Assembly (NCBI GenBank): GCA_964019335.1 | Contig: OZ025760.1 | Coordinates: forward strand, 62,001 to 126,000 | DNA length: 64,000 nucleotides | Direction: 5' to 3' | Source: Diplonema japonicum | Lineage: Eukaryota; Euglenozoa; Diplonemea; Diplonemida; Diplonemidae | Part shown: piece by piece, positions 21,457 to 31,530 of the stretch | How positions within the stretch are numbered: the first letter of the stretch is position 1 | Layout of the letters: every line of letters begins with the position of its first letter | Made by a program: the position numbers and the translations under genes | The notes under the pieces: model-generated | What the model saw: only the letters and a program-made list of their open reading frames with translations | What the model was told of the DNA's origin: nothing | The model's database searches: none

Positions 21457-23779
21457 TTACTTCATCGTTCCTTGCACGAAAGGAAGGACGTCTAACTCCG
21501 CTGAACTGTTGGTTGATTAAAAAAAGTGGGAGTGCGAAAAGGAGGGAAAAAAAATTTATACCTCATGCTTCCTATGGATCTGTGCGAAATGCGTTTTTCC
21601 AACGGTGAAAGTTCGGGGGAGGTAGGGCGCATGTCAAGATGCCATGCGTTTTGGGATTGCTTTTCACCGAGGCTGTCGAGGTGCGGGAGGGGATGGAGGG
21701 ACCCTCTTCCTGGAGATCCCATGGTGCGGGTCGGGGAGTCGATGGGAGAAAACCGCCTACATTTCTGAACGGGGTTGAGAGAGGAAGGGGGCGAAGGAGA
21801 CAAGAGAGGACTCGTAGCCAGGAGTCTGCGTTCTTCTCTTGCAAGCGTCGCGCGCCGCAACCGCAGTTTAACCTGGACTTGTGCCGTGTACCTTCTGATA
21901 TACGCACGGGCTCTTGAAGTCATTGGTTTTGGTAACACTGAATTAACTGTCCCACTTTGGAAAGCGTTCACCACATCATCGCGACTGATACATATCGCAT
22001 CGCCTTCGAAGCTTGGATGCCTCGCGCCCTCACATGCCACAAACGGGTGAACTTTCAACTGGTCTAGTCCCATTCTGTTCTTCGGGCTTTTATTCAACAT
22101 CACCCTCATCAGGTTCTTGACGTCCGGATCCGTTCCCAGCGGGATGAATACCGCGTCGTTCTGTATCCTGTTCATAATCTCTATCTTCGTGTCGCCGCTG
22201 AAGGGCACCGTTCCCATCAGAAGCACGTAAACAGTCGCACCCAGCGCCCAGATATCGGTGGCCTTTCCTTGAACATTCGCTGAGCCTATTATATTTTTTT
22301 TCGGCAATTTGACAAAGGTGCCGAAATTGAAAAAAGAATCGCGGACGGCAGGATTTGAACCTGCGCGGGCAGAGCCCAATGCATTTCGAGTGCACCTCCG
22401 TAACCACTTGGATACGTCCGCTGACAAGCCAGCGGCGCGGGAAAATCTGATTTCTTATCAGGCATACCTTCACAAAGCTCCGGCGGTAGGAAATAGGGGG
22501 TGCCTTCCAAGCCTTCGATTTGGTCGTCACCATCATTGATGATGGCTGAGACACCGAAATCGCAGAGGAAACAGTTATCGTTGCAGTCGAGAAGGATGTT
22601 GCTTGGTTTGATGTCCCTGTGCACAATGTTGTGCCGGTGGAGGTAGGAAAGAGCGGAGGCGATCTGGCGGAGGTACTTTGCGACCCTGTTGGGAGGCAGG
22701 GGGGTGCAGGTGCCTTCTCGCGAGAGCTCCGCGATGACGCCGCCGTTGATGTAGTCGAGGAGAAGGTACATTTTGTTTGCGGTGGGGTCGTCGATCACTT
22801 CATACAGGCGCACGATCCTGGGGTGGGCGATCTTTTTCATGATCGCCAGCTCGACCCTCGCCTGCGCCATGTAGTTCCCGTGAAAGTGCCTCATTTTCTT
22901 GAGGCGCTCCTTGTTGATGATCTTCAAAGCGTAACCTTTTGAAGTGTGATCGTCGCCTTTCACAACCAACTTTACTTTTGAATACGACCCTGCCCCAAGG
23001 TCCCCCAGAACAACGTAGTTGTTGATCATTTTGTTTCCGTCCGTGTCCTTGCTTTTGCTCAAACGGTGCGTCTCAACGACTCTGTGGTCCGAGATGGAGG
23101 CGAAGGAGTCGAACCTCTCGCCCCTCGCAGGGGAGGGCTCAACTACTAGCTCAGGAATGAAATCCATGGGGATAGGTTCATCGGGGCTCATTGCACCAGG
23201 TTCACCGAATCTGAATCTGTTCAAGCATTGCGGCGAACGTGGGGTCTCCGCCGCCTCAGTACTCACCTGGCTCACAGCAGGCGGCAGCTCTAGACAACAC
23301 TCATCTTGGAACGGAGCCGAATCTTCGTTTTCCTCCGTGACCAGTTTGAACGACCCGTCACCGTTCGCCTTGAATTTCCGTTGTAACGGAAAATGAGGGG
23401 TCGGGGGATCGAGGTTCATAAACTGCCCCATTTTCAACTTCCCCGCCAGCCTTTCTGTCTCAGCGGTTTTCTCAGGCACCACACAAAGCGCCCCCGTCAC
23501 AGTGTTCCACAGTTTTTTTGTGATAATTTCCCGTTCGTCGGCAGACGCCGTGCGGTAAAAATCGTCAAACTCTGGGATCCGAGCTCTGTTCCCGAAGCTG
23601 CACTGCGGGGAAGCACCGGCCATCACTCCGGACCACCCTGTCTGTATCACTGAGCACACAGCCTCCAACCCTCGTATATACCCACCCAAACCATGCGGAG
23701 ACCCTTCATGGTGCCGGAATGAACTGGCACCAAAAATGGGCGAAGGGGGCATCGAGGTTTCCATTGTTGTGTCTCTCAT
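21457..23779 (-). CDS. CaMKK/LKB1-kinase-kinase-like Ser/Thr kinase (about 694 aa, 3 exons)
   Basis: Exons 23779-22468, 22285-21562 and 21505-21457 join in frame. Residues 1-250 are a variable N-terminal region. The kinase domain begins at YVVLGDLGAGSYSKVKLV (254-272), with Lys286 in ALK, HRDIKPSN at 387-394, DFG at 407-409 and GTPYFLPPELCEG before the first intron; exon 2 continues SANVQGKATDIWALGATVYVLLMGTVPF. The EGTPYFLPPE activation segment and RP-like insert resemble calcium/calmodulin-dependent kinase kinases, which activate AMPK/SnRK1-type kinases. The 182-nt first intron contains a tRNA-Ser gene. The 56-nt second intron (GTATAAAT to CAACAG) is inferred from frame alone; without it the protein would end 21492-21494 after a Phe-rich tail. 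Confidence 0.82.
22330..22335 (-). terminator. Pol III terminator of tRNA-Ser
   Basis: A run of six T on the minus strand begins four bases past the discriminator base. It would end Pol III transcription inside the intron. Confidence 0.7.
22340..22421 (-). tRNA. tRNA-Ser (CGA)
   Basis: An 82-nt cloverleaf: acceptor GCGGACG pairs perfectly with CGTCCGC, a D arm TCC...GGA, anticodon stem GTGCA/TGCAT with loop CTCGAAA (anticodon CGA), a long class II variable arm (GGGCTCTGCCC), and T arm GCAGG TTCAAAT CCTGC. Discriminator base is G, as expected for serine. No CCA is encoded. The gene sits wholly inside an intron of the kinase gene. Confidence 0.95.
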
Positions 23780-24021
23780 AGTCTCAGAACAAAAAGAAGA
23801 AGAAAAAAAAATTCTTCTTTTTTTTTTTTTTTTTTTTTTCTTCTTTCCCGTTTTTTTTCCTCTTCTTTTGCCCCACCCAGGCTGTTGCAATGATGTTCTT
23901 TTTCTGTCTCCGAAAGGTAATAACAAAAAACTGGAATAAAGGGGGAGGAGGAGGGAACACATTTTTCTTTCTTTTTTTCCTTTTTCTTTTCCCCCTCTAT
24001 TTTTCGTTGGATAGGATAAGA

Positions 24022-24178
24022 CATAGTATCCAGGGTTAACCGATCACCCGCTGGTTTTTAATTACAATCGGGTTTTAAATTGACGTCAAATGAAATGAAA
24101 GGCGAGCATGCAACCATGCTTAAAACCCTTCTATATGTTTCAAAGCCCGAAGGTGATCGGTTAACCCTGAATACTATG
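24022..24178. mobile_element. 157-bp MITE with ~27-bp TIRs and 6-bp TSD
   Basis: Left end CATAGTATCCAGGGTTAACC continues GATCACC; the inverted right end is the same with one substitution (T for C). ATAAGA flanks both sides (24016-24021 and 24179-24184). The interior is non-coding. It lies in the spacer between the kinase and the Ubl-ankyrin gene. Confidence 0.85.
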
Positions 24179-24225
24179 ATAAGAAAGAGAGAAAAAAAAA
24201 AAAAAAAAAAAAAAAAACTGGATTT

Positions 24226-25635
24226 CTATCGTGTAATGTAGTTCATCCTTCTCCGCCTCCTACTCAGCTTCCCAGCCACATACGGCATGCCTAACACATG
24301 CAGCTCCACACAAATATCTACCTTGTTCCTCCTCAGTGCTTGGTTCGTGACATCGACACCAATATAGTTCTTGTGGAGCAGGTACGCTTGCAGATCATCC
24401 CCGCTGAGCACAACCTTGGCATCAGCAAGCACGGCAGTGAAGCTGTCAGTGTGCATCGTGGAGTGCATTAGAATGGAATTATTATTCCTGTCACGAACAG
24501 TATGGATGCCAGGGGTGCTCAATGCAAATTGCAACACTTCTACAGAGTGGCGGGTCTTTACAGCATAAAAAGACGGTGGTCTCCCAGCCACGTCGGGAGA
24601 CGTGAGCAAAGAACGCAAGGCCTCTAGACCTGCCATACAATTCTCTTCTGCTACAAAACACGTTCCGAGGTAAAAATGAAGTGCTGTTCGACCCTTCACG
24701 TCTGTCATGTGTAGGTCGGCACCCTTTGATATTAAGTACGGGACCGTCACACCCCGTGCGCTGTTGCGTACAGCGTGCATTAGTGGTGTTGAGCCTTTCC
24801 GGTCTGTCACAGCTATGCGCACAGGGAAACTGTTCTCCGGGTCAAAAATTACGTTCAGATCGTCTTCGGTGAGCGGGCAGTACCGCAGCAGCAACATGAA
24901 CATCGTTGGGGACGCATTGCTGTCTGCCTTCCAATCCCCCAACCACAGCTCCTCTTCGCATCGAACGTTCAGATCGAATCCGTTACGGAGCAACATTTTG
25001 AAGCATTTTTTGTGGTCGTCGGTGTTCTGTTTGAAGCATTCCATCATCAGGTTCGGTGCATTGCGCACGACAGGCCCGATGCTGTCGATGATCCTGTCAA
25101 GCTTCTTCGGAGATGGGATGGCAAAGGCATGGAACGATTTGTGCTTTCGAAGGTTTTCCCCAAGGTGCGTGCAGTGTCGTACGATTTCCCTTATGACCGG
25201 GGGGGTGTCGTCGCCAACGATGGCTTCTCGTAATATCCGGATGCTGTTGGAAGGGTCTTCTCCTGCGGCGGAGATCTGTTCCAGGAGAACAAGTGCGTGC
25301 TCGAGAAAGGCCCAGTCCTTCCCCTGGACAATCTGCAGCAAGGGTTCAGTGAAGGTGGAAGCCTGCCACGGATCGATTTCTGCAAACACACCTTTCATCT
25401 CTACAGCTGCAAAGGTCACCCTGTCCAGTACCACCTCCAGCATCGTCCCCTCAACTACACCAGCCTCCGACACTGTGTCGTGCATGTCCAGTTCTTCGCC
25501 TTCGCACCTCACCTTTGTTATCTCCGCACTGTACCCTGCCTTCCGCACGATATCGCCGACTGTCCATGTGGAACCCTGTACTTCCACAGCCACAGTCCCT
25601 TTGTCGGGCGTTGCTACATAAGCAGTGTATGACAT
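24226..25635 (-). CDS. Ubiquitin-like plus ankyrin-repeat protein 1 (469 aa)
   Basis: Single exon. Residues 1-72 have a ubiquitin-like strand pattern (YVATPDKGTVAVEVQGSTWT, then ITKVRCEGEELDMHDTVSEA, ending GTMLEVVLDRV). The middle ~150 residues are helical. Clear ankyrin units follow from about residue 265: DRKGSTPLMHAVRNSARGVT then VPYLISKGADLHMTDVKGRTALHFYLGT, and a weaker set after that. The C terminus is basic (SRRRRRMNY). The arrangement parallels the larger gene at 46500-48554, so the two are probably paralogues. Likely a protein-interaction scaffold; no enzymatic motif is visible. Confidence 0.7.
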   Translation of the reverse strand: MSYTAYVATPDKGTVAVEVQGSTWTVGDIVRKAGYSAEITKVRCEGEELDMHDTVSEAGVVEGTMLEVVLDRVTFAAVEMKGVFAEIDPWQASTFTEPLLQIVQGKDWAFLEHALVLLEQISAAGEDPSNSIRILREAIVGDDTPPVIREIVRHCTHLGENLRKHKSFHAFAIPSPKKLDRIIDSIGPVVRNAPNLMMECFKQNTDDHKKCFKMLLRNGFDLNVRCEEELWLGDWKADSNASPTMFMLLLRYCPLTEDDLNVIFDPENSFPVRIAVTDRKGSTPLMHAVRNSARGVTVPYLISKGADLHMTDVKGRTALHFYLGTCFVAEENCMAGLEALRSLLTSPDVAGRPPSFYAVKTRHSVEVLQFALSTPGIHTVRDRNNNSILMHSTMHTDSFTAVLADAKVVLSGDDLQAYLLHKNYIGVDVTNQALRRNKVDICVELHVLGMPYVAGKLSRRRRRMNYITR

Positions 25636-25737
25636 GTAATGAGGGCAGCTGAGGTGTTTGAAGGGAAGGGAAGATGAGCAAAAAAAAGGGGGGGGGGGGG
25701 TGGGGGGAAAACACCAAAAAAAAGGGGGTCAGAATAT

Positions 25738-25774
<37 letters not shown>

Positions 25775-25796
25775 TAAAAAATTCGGTATTATACAA

Positions 25797-26378
25797 TTAG
25801 TTCCCTTGCTCGTCATTTTCTTCCTCGTCTTCACCGGAGCATAGCTCGTCTCTTAGGTGCCCGAAGCCGGACCATTCCGACTCTGCCTCAGTGTCGTAAC
25901 CGGCTATTCTTCCGAGCCGCCTAGCGCCTTTACAGAGGGCTGGGTGGCCCTGTCCGTCCTTAAGAACCTGAATGTGTATGGAGAGGGGGCACTCTGTGTT
26001 GTTAAACACGACAGAGAGAGGGTGGTCGCGAGCTCCTTCCTCGAAAGGTTGCAAACGAACGACGAGTCGGGCGTAGGTATTGGCTGGGAGGCGCTCTGTG
26101 GTGCACTCCACCACGGAAATGAACTCGGTAGGGCTGGTTACAGAGACGTTGCCTGCAGTGCCGTGGCAGTATCTCAAATCTAAGTAAACTACGAATTCGT
26201 ACTCTACAAGCTTGTGTACAAATCCAAAACTGGTGGAAAAACCATCATCTCCCCGGATTAGAACCTGTGGTGCCCGTTCTGCTGAGAACGTATCTTGGTC
26301 CCTCTTGTCCAGCCACAGCACCTCTCGTTTTTCTACCTCGTCGGGTGTACACACTATCACAGATCGCTGTCGTTTCAT
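25797..26378 (-). CDS. Unknown protein (193 aa)
   Basis: The start MKRQRSVIVCTPDEVEKREV is chosen over an upstream ATG whose extension is poly-Phe. The protein looks globular and mixed alpha/beta, with no signal peptide or membrane segment, and ends in a strongly acidic tail (CSGEDEEENDEQGN). Segments such as YEFVVYLDLRYCHGTAGNVS and ARLVVRLQPFEEGARDH suggest a beta-sandwich, but I do not recognise a family. Codon balance and position in the one-way gene array support it as real. Confidence 0.6.
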   Translation of the reverse strand: MKRQRSVIVCTPDEVEKREVLWLDKRDQDTFSAERAPQVLIRGDDGFSTSFGFVHKLVEYEFVVYLDLRYCHGTAGNVSVTSPTEFISVVECTTERLPANTYARLVVRLQPFEEGARDHPLSVVFNNTECPLSIHIQVLKDGQGHPALCKGARRLGRIAGYDTEAESEWSGFGHLRDELCSGEDEEENDEQGN

Positions 26379-26776
26379 TTCCTCCCGTTTTGCTCCCCCT
26401 TCACCCCTCCTTTTTCTTATTTTTTTTTTAAAATTTCTTTTTAGAATAAAGGGAAGGGAAGTGGTAAAAAAAAAAAAAAAAAAAAAAAAGATGGGGATGG
26501 GGTAAAAAAAAAAACAAAAAAAAAAAAGCACAAAACAAAAAAAAAGCCAGGAGTAAAAAAAAAAAATAATAATGGGAAGGATGGCAGGGGGGGTACAAAA
26601 AAGAAGGGGGGAGGAAATGTAAAAAAAAAAAAAAAGGAAAAAAACGAAAAAAAGACATCAGCTTTTTTTTTCCCCTTCTCCCCCCCCCACTTTTTCTTTT
26701 ACAACGAAATATGTTTTTTTTTTTTTTTTCTTAAAAAACAAAATAAAAAGTAAAATAAAAAAAAACCCAAGGGCGG
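26379..26776. other. Intergenic A/T-rich spacer
   Basis: Mostly A-runs broken by short G and T runs. No gene seen. Confidence 0.6.
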
Positions 26777-27413
26777 AAAAAAAAATTAGCTATTTATTAA
26801 ATGAAAATCAGATAGCCTGATTTCACGCGTGGGGACCCCGCAAGTGAAATCATGCTCTGATTCAATACTGCATTTTATTTAATGATGAGCTGCTCTCGAA
26901 AAGAATTTAGGTGCTAAGTGTGGCTTCGCTGCTGCCTGCTTGTAGCGGTGCAATGCTCGAGTCTTTACTGAACACGGTACTGGGTTTGGTATGATCAATT
27001 CGGCGAATTAATGTTGACGTTTATGTCAAACGTGATTCTGTGCACTGTTGAAGAAGTGGGCTGTGTCGAAGGGGGCAGGGCTGAAGGGGGCGTGGGTTTG
27101 ATCGAGTGGTAGGTGCAAAACCTCTCCCACTCCTTCTTGTAGGCTATTTTGCTTGCCGTTGGAAGCATGTCTTCCATCACAGCTTTGGCCTCTTTCTCGA
27201 GGCTGATGCCCTTGGCTCGCTTCCCGGTCGCCTTCTCCCATTTTGCTAGAAATGACTGTGGGCGTGAAATAAAGTACCTGATTTTCACGCCCAGCAAAAT
27301 CAGCAACGTTTGGCTTAAAAACATGAGGAAAAAATCAGATACTTTATTTATAGGTCTGGGCGTGAAATAAAGTGAAACCTGATTTAGAGAGCTGCTCAGA
27401 ATTAAATAAAAAA
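26777..27413. mobile_element. Hairpin repeat element 2
   Basis: Begins with an A-run and TTAGCTATTTATTAAATGAA. A palindromic module follows: GCCTGATTTCACGCG and CAAGTGAAATCATGC around GTGGGGACCCCGC, with outer arms pairing ATTAAATGAAAATCAGA-like and CTGATT...TTTATTTAATG sequences. The second module is bounded by TTTTATTTAATGATGAGCTG and its inverse near 27390-27408. Motifs GGGCGTGAAATAAAGT recur near the right end (27260 and 27358). The architecture is that of elements 1 and 3, the arm sequences are different. It carries a recombinase-like fragment. Confidence 0.6.
26995..27324 (-). pseudogene. Tyrosine-recombinase-like N-terminal fragment inside hairpin element 2
   Basis: A 109-codon frame on the minus strand includes SFLAKWEKATGKRAKGISLE and then MLPTASKIAYKKEWERFCTY with HSIKPTPPS. 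This resembles the helical core-binding (SAM-like) domain that precedes the catalytic domain in tyrosine recombinases of Crypton, Ngaro and phage-integrase type, with the usual S-x3-Y-x3-W-x2-F spacing. No catalytic R-H-R-Y region is present within the element. The assignment rests on this short motif only. Confidence 0.4.
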
Positions 27414-27648
27414 ATTAAAAAAAAACCCCACCATTTCCCCCCCCCCCCCAATTTTTTCCCCCTCTTCTTTTCATCTTTCTATAGTCGTACATTGGGGATA
27501 AAAAAAAAAGGGGCGAAACTATATCTTAAGCCGGAGGAAAATAAACAAAAAAAAAAAAAGAAAAAAAAAAAAAAAAAAACACTCAAAAAAAAAAAAAAAA
27601 AAGAAAAAAAGGGTGATTGAAACAAAAAAAAGAAAAAAATCCCTCCTT

Positions 27649-30472
27649 CTACACGAAAGCAGCTGTCATCAGCTCAGTGTGCTCCATCTCGTGTAGGACG
27701 GAGAGACCGGTCGCAGGGGCGGCAGATGGACGGCGCCCGTTGAAAACAATGGCTCTGGGGTCTTCGATCTCCTCAAGGATGTTTTCAATACGGACCTCCG
27801 CGTACAACCACGCTCCCATGTTCTTGGATTCTTCCTGGCACCACTGCAGCTCCGCGTTGGGGTATTTCTTAAAAGTGGCCTCGACCTCGTTCCACGGGAA
27901 GGGTGACAGCTGCTCAACCCTTACAAGCGCAATGTCTTCAACGTTATTCTTCTTCTTGTAAGCGTTCAACGCAAACCAAATCTGCCCTGAGCACAATATC
28001 AACTTTCGAATTTTTTCAGGCTCGACCACATCCTTGTCGTCAATCACTGGGAGGAATTCGGTAGGCGGCGTAAAATCAGCCAACGAAGATACATTAGGAG
28101 CACGCAGAGTACTCTTCGCAAAGAACACAATCAACGGCTTTCTAAAATCCCTGTGAACCTGCCTTCTCAACACATGGAAATACTGCGCCGGGGTAGTCGG
28201 ATAGCACACCTGCCAGTTGCATTGTTGAATCCCCTGTACAGGGTCAATATGCGGGTTCTCTTCCGGTTCCGCCGTCATTTGCAAAAACCTCTCCAGCCTC
28301 CCTGAAGAATGCTCAGGGCCTGCACCGTCGTATCCGTGAGGAAGGTTCACCACCAACCCTGACTGACGGAACCACTTAACTTCACCAGCCGACAAGAATT
28401 GATCGAAAATGACCTGCGCGGTGTTCGCGAAATCTCCAAACTGCGCCTCCCAAATGACAAGCTGGTTCGGGGATTCTGAATTGAACCCAACTTCGAACCC
28501 AAGCACACCAAATTCCGACAGTGAACTGTTCTGAATCGTCACATCAGAGTTGCACCCCTCGAACTCCCTCAATGGCATCAGTTTTTCACCAGTAGCCTGA
28601 TCGTGAAGTACTGAATGCCTCTGCGAGAATGTCCCTCGTTCCACATCCTGTCCGGAAAGACGGACATGGTTGCCCTCGGCAAGGAGGGTTGCGAATGCAA
28701 GCGATTCTGCAGTCGGCCAGTCGATTCCCTGTCCAGCCTTGATGCTCTCTCCTCTTGCCTCGATGATCCTCTTCACAACGCCATGCGGTTTGAAACCGGC
28801 GGGGAAGGTTGTCAGCTGTCTTCCGAGATCGGTTAGAACCTCCGCGCTTTTGGCTGTCGGGTTGATACGAGCCAGCTGCGTCGGGGATTTGAAGCCTTTC
28901 CAGAAGGATTCCAACCATTCCGCTCTGGGGGAGCGGCCTTGGTATTGGTACTGGTCCAGGTTTTTGAAGTCCTCCTTGAGCAGTTCGTTCACCTTTGCGG
29001 TCTCCGCTTCAATGTCCTCCCTTGTAAGGATGCCATCTTCAACAAGCTTATCACCATAGATCTTCAATTGGGTAGGATGCGCCGCGATCTTCTTGTACAT
29101 TGAAGGCTGCGTGAAAAGAGGTTCGTCGGACTCGTTGTGCCCGTACCTCCTGTAGCAGATGAGGTCGATGATTACGTCTTGCTGGTACTTTGCTCTCCAT
29201 TCTGCCGCGAGTTTGAAGACCTTGATGACCTCAGCAGTGGCGTCAGCGTTCACGTGGAAGATGGGTGCACCGAAAGCCTTCCCGAGGTCAGAGCAGTAAG
29301 GTGTGCTCCTTGACGAGATCGGGTCGGTGGTAAACCCGATCTGGTTGTTGACAATGATGTGGATGGTGCCGCCCACGTCGTACTCCTTCAGGTCCGACAG
29401 GCCCATCGACTCGAAGCACACTCCCTGTCCTGCGAAGGCAGCGTCGCCGTGCATGACGATCGACATAACGCTCTTCTTCCCGTCTTCGTCGCCCTTTCCT
29501 CTGAACAGTTGCTTGGCTTTGGTCTTCCCTTGTACCACAGGGGCAACGGCTTCCAAGTGAGAAGGGTTCGCGGCCAGAGAGATAGACATGTCCTGTCCGC
29601 TGCGCATTTTCTTCTTCTGCGTGAAACCCAAGTGGTACTTTACATCTCCTGAACCGAATTCCAATGATTCCATGTGCCCTCCTGAACCCTGGAATTCACC
29701 GAATATTGCCCCGAAAGGCTTTCCTGCGAGGTTTGCCAGGACGTTCAGTCTGCCTCTGTGGGGCATGCCCAGGACAACGGCTTCAACGCCAAGCTCGGAA
29801 GACTTCTCGAGAAGTTCTGACATGGCAGGGATGAGGACCTCAGCCCCGTCGAGACCGAACCTCTTCACGTTGCTGAACTTGATCTGCAAGAACTTCTCGA
29901 ACAGCTCGGCCCTGGCCAGGTGGTGGAAGATCTCCCTGTGGTCAAGCGTGACCCTCTGCTCGTCGGGGGTCTCGATCCGCTTCCGCAGCCACAAGAGCTG
30001 CTTGGCATCGTGAATGTGCATGTACTCCCAGCCCACCTTCCCAGCATAGATGTTTCTCAACGTGGTGTACAGCTGCCTTAATGTCATGGGCTCCTGGTTA
30101 AGTGCAAGCAGCCCACCAACCTTATCGCTGACCGCAAGGTGGATGACCTGTACAGGATTTTTTTTTTCCCCCCCCCCATACTTGGTCGAGTTCTGAATCG
30201 GAAAACCCGAAGTCGGCCGGGTGGAACAGGGGTCGGTCGCTTACCTTAGCAGATCCGGGTCTTCTCTTCAAACCCTCTCCTTCCAGTTTCAGCGGGTCGA
30301 GGTCGGCGAGGCGGTGGCCTCTAACCGCCCATAGACGGAGCATCCACCCAACCCTCATGGCGTTGAGGACAGACCTGGGGGTGTTGGAGGCAGCGCTGCT
30401 GGACTTTGAGGAGATGGGTCGGAGGTTCTCCGGCATGATGGGCTCAGAAGTGTCGGTGACTACTGACTGTTT

Positions 30473-30508
<36 letters not shown>

Positions 30509-30730
30509 TTGTTGTTTGTGTACCTTTTCGAATAGGTCTTTCACTTCTTCTGAAACGGAAGTGGGGTCTTCGCACCACTGGTCGAACATCCTGTCCAAGT
30601 AGTCCCCGTTTGCACCGGAGAACAGATTGTCGAATGCATGAAGCGAGACCCTATCTGTCTTTGCGCTGTTCGCCCTCAACGCCCTCCCTAATCCTCCCAA
30701 CTTGGAGGCGGTTTTTGCTGCCCGCAGCAT
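27649..30730 (-). CDS. OGDH: 2-oxoglutarate dehydrogenase E1, mitochondrial (996 aa, 3 exons)
   Basis: Exons 30730-30524, 30466-30182 and 30147-27649. Introns are 57 nt (GTACACAAACAACAAC, A-tract, CAAACAG) and 34 nt (GTATGGGGG to TGTACAG). The N terminus MLRAAKTASKLGGLGRALRA is a typical mitochondrial presequence, followed by the LSGANGDYLDRMFDQW-type E1 start. Thiamine-diphosphate enzyme motifs are complete: GMPHRGRLNVLANLAGKPF, SGDVKYHLGF, RRYGHNESDEPLFTQP, LPHGYDGAGPEHSSGRLERF, and the C-terminal GRRPSAAPATGLS. It decarboxylates 2-oxoglutarate and transfers the succinyl group to the E2 lipoyl domain in the TCA cycle. Length matches the family. The first intron is a multiple of three with no stop, so it could be translated if unspliced. 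Confidence 0.95.
30148..30181 (-). other. 34-nt intron of OGDH
   Basis: GTATG, nine-G run, nine-A run, TCCTGTACAG. Removing it joins SELDQ to VIHLAVSDKVGGLLALNQEP in phase 0 and restores the E1 sequence. It is among the shortest spliceosomal introns one could expect. Confidence 0.8.
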
Positions 30731-31530
30731 TTTTATTTTTATTTTTCTGTTTTTTTTTCCGATAAGAGAGAAAAAAAAAAAAAAAAAAAGAAGAAGAAAA
30801 AGAAAATATTACGAGGGGCTAAAAAGGATGGTTAGAGGCAACGGGAGTAAGAATTGGGAATTTTTCCTTTTTTTTTTTTTTGCTTCTTTGTTTTTTTTTT
30901 CTCGGAAAGATGGGGGTGCTTTTTTTTTCCCGCTCTTTCCTTTTATCTTCCCCAATCGTTCACCCTGAGGGCTTAAAAATCTTCTTTCCCCCCCCCCCTT
31001 TCCTTATCGGCATTTTTTTTTTAAAAACAAGGGGGAAGAGTGCAGCCTCTATAGTTCCTGTTTTTTTTTTTTTTTTTTTCCTTCCCACTCGTATTTACGG
31101 ACTTGCAAAGAAAAAAAAAAAAGAAATAGAAAAAGAAAAGAAAAGTAAAAAGAAAACAATAAGGGAAATTAACCATCGAGAAATAGAAGGCAGGGGGACA
31201 GCTTCCACCATTCTTCTTTTCTCTCTTTTTTTTTTCTTTTTTTTTTTTTTTTTTTTTTTTTTCCCTTCTTGTCTTCATTCTCTTAATGGGGATAGACCGG
31301 CAATTTTCTTGTACCTGCGGTAGGCCCTTTCGCGAGGATTTCTTCTCCATTTTATTATTCATTTTGGTTTCAAGCTGCGGGTCTGTTTGATCTCGATAAT
31401 AAGAGCTGTGTGGTCGGGCCATTGAGCAGTTCTACTTGGGCAATCAGTTTTCCATCCTCCCTTTCCCGAGCCCTGCACCGAGAGAACTCTACAGCAGTGG
31501 GTCAAAAAATGCAGTTTCAGCAGTTGGACG
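30731..31530. other. Intergenic, A/T tracts with possible gene remnant
   Basis: Homopolymer-rich to about 31270. From 31280 to 31500 the minus strand has short coding-like pieces (for example NPRERAYRRYKKIAGLSPLR and DGKLIAQVELLNGPTTQLLL), but stops separate them and I could not join them into a gene. Confidence 0.4.

Larger units (their letters stand above)
22286..22467 (-). other. Kinase intron 1 hosting a tRNA gene
   Basis: GTATGCCTGATAAG at the donor and AATAATAG at the acceptor. Removing 182 nt joins LCEG to SANVQGKATDIWALG in phase 1, the expected kinase sequence. The tRNA-Ser and its T-run terminator fill its centre, on the same strand as the host gene. Confidence 0.85.

Noticed and set aside
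24707-25621. 304-codon plus-strand frame opposite the Ubl-ankyrin gene
   Set aside because: Antisense shadow of a well-supported ankyrin coding region; composition is Ser/Thr/Arg-biased and shows no domain.
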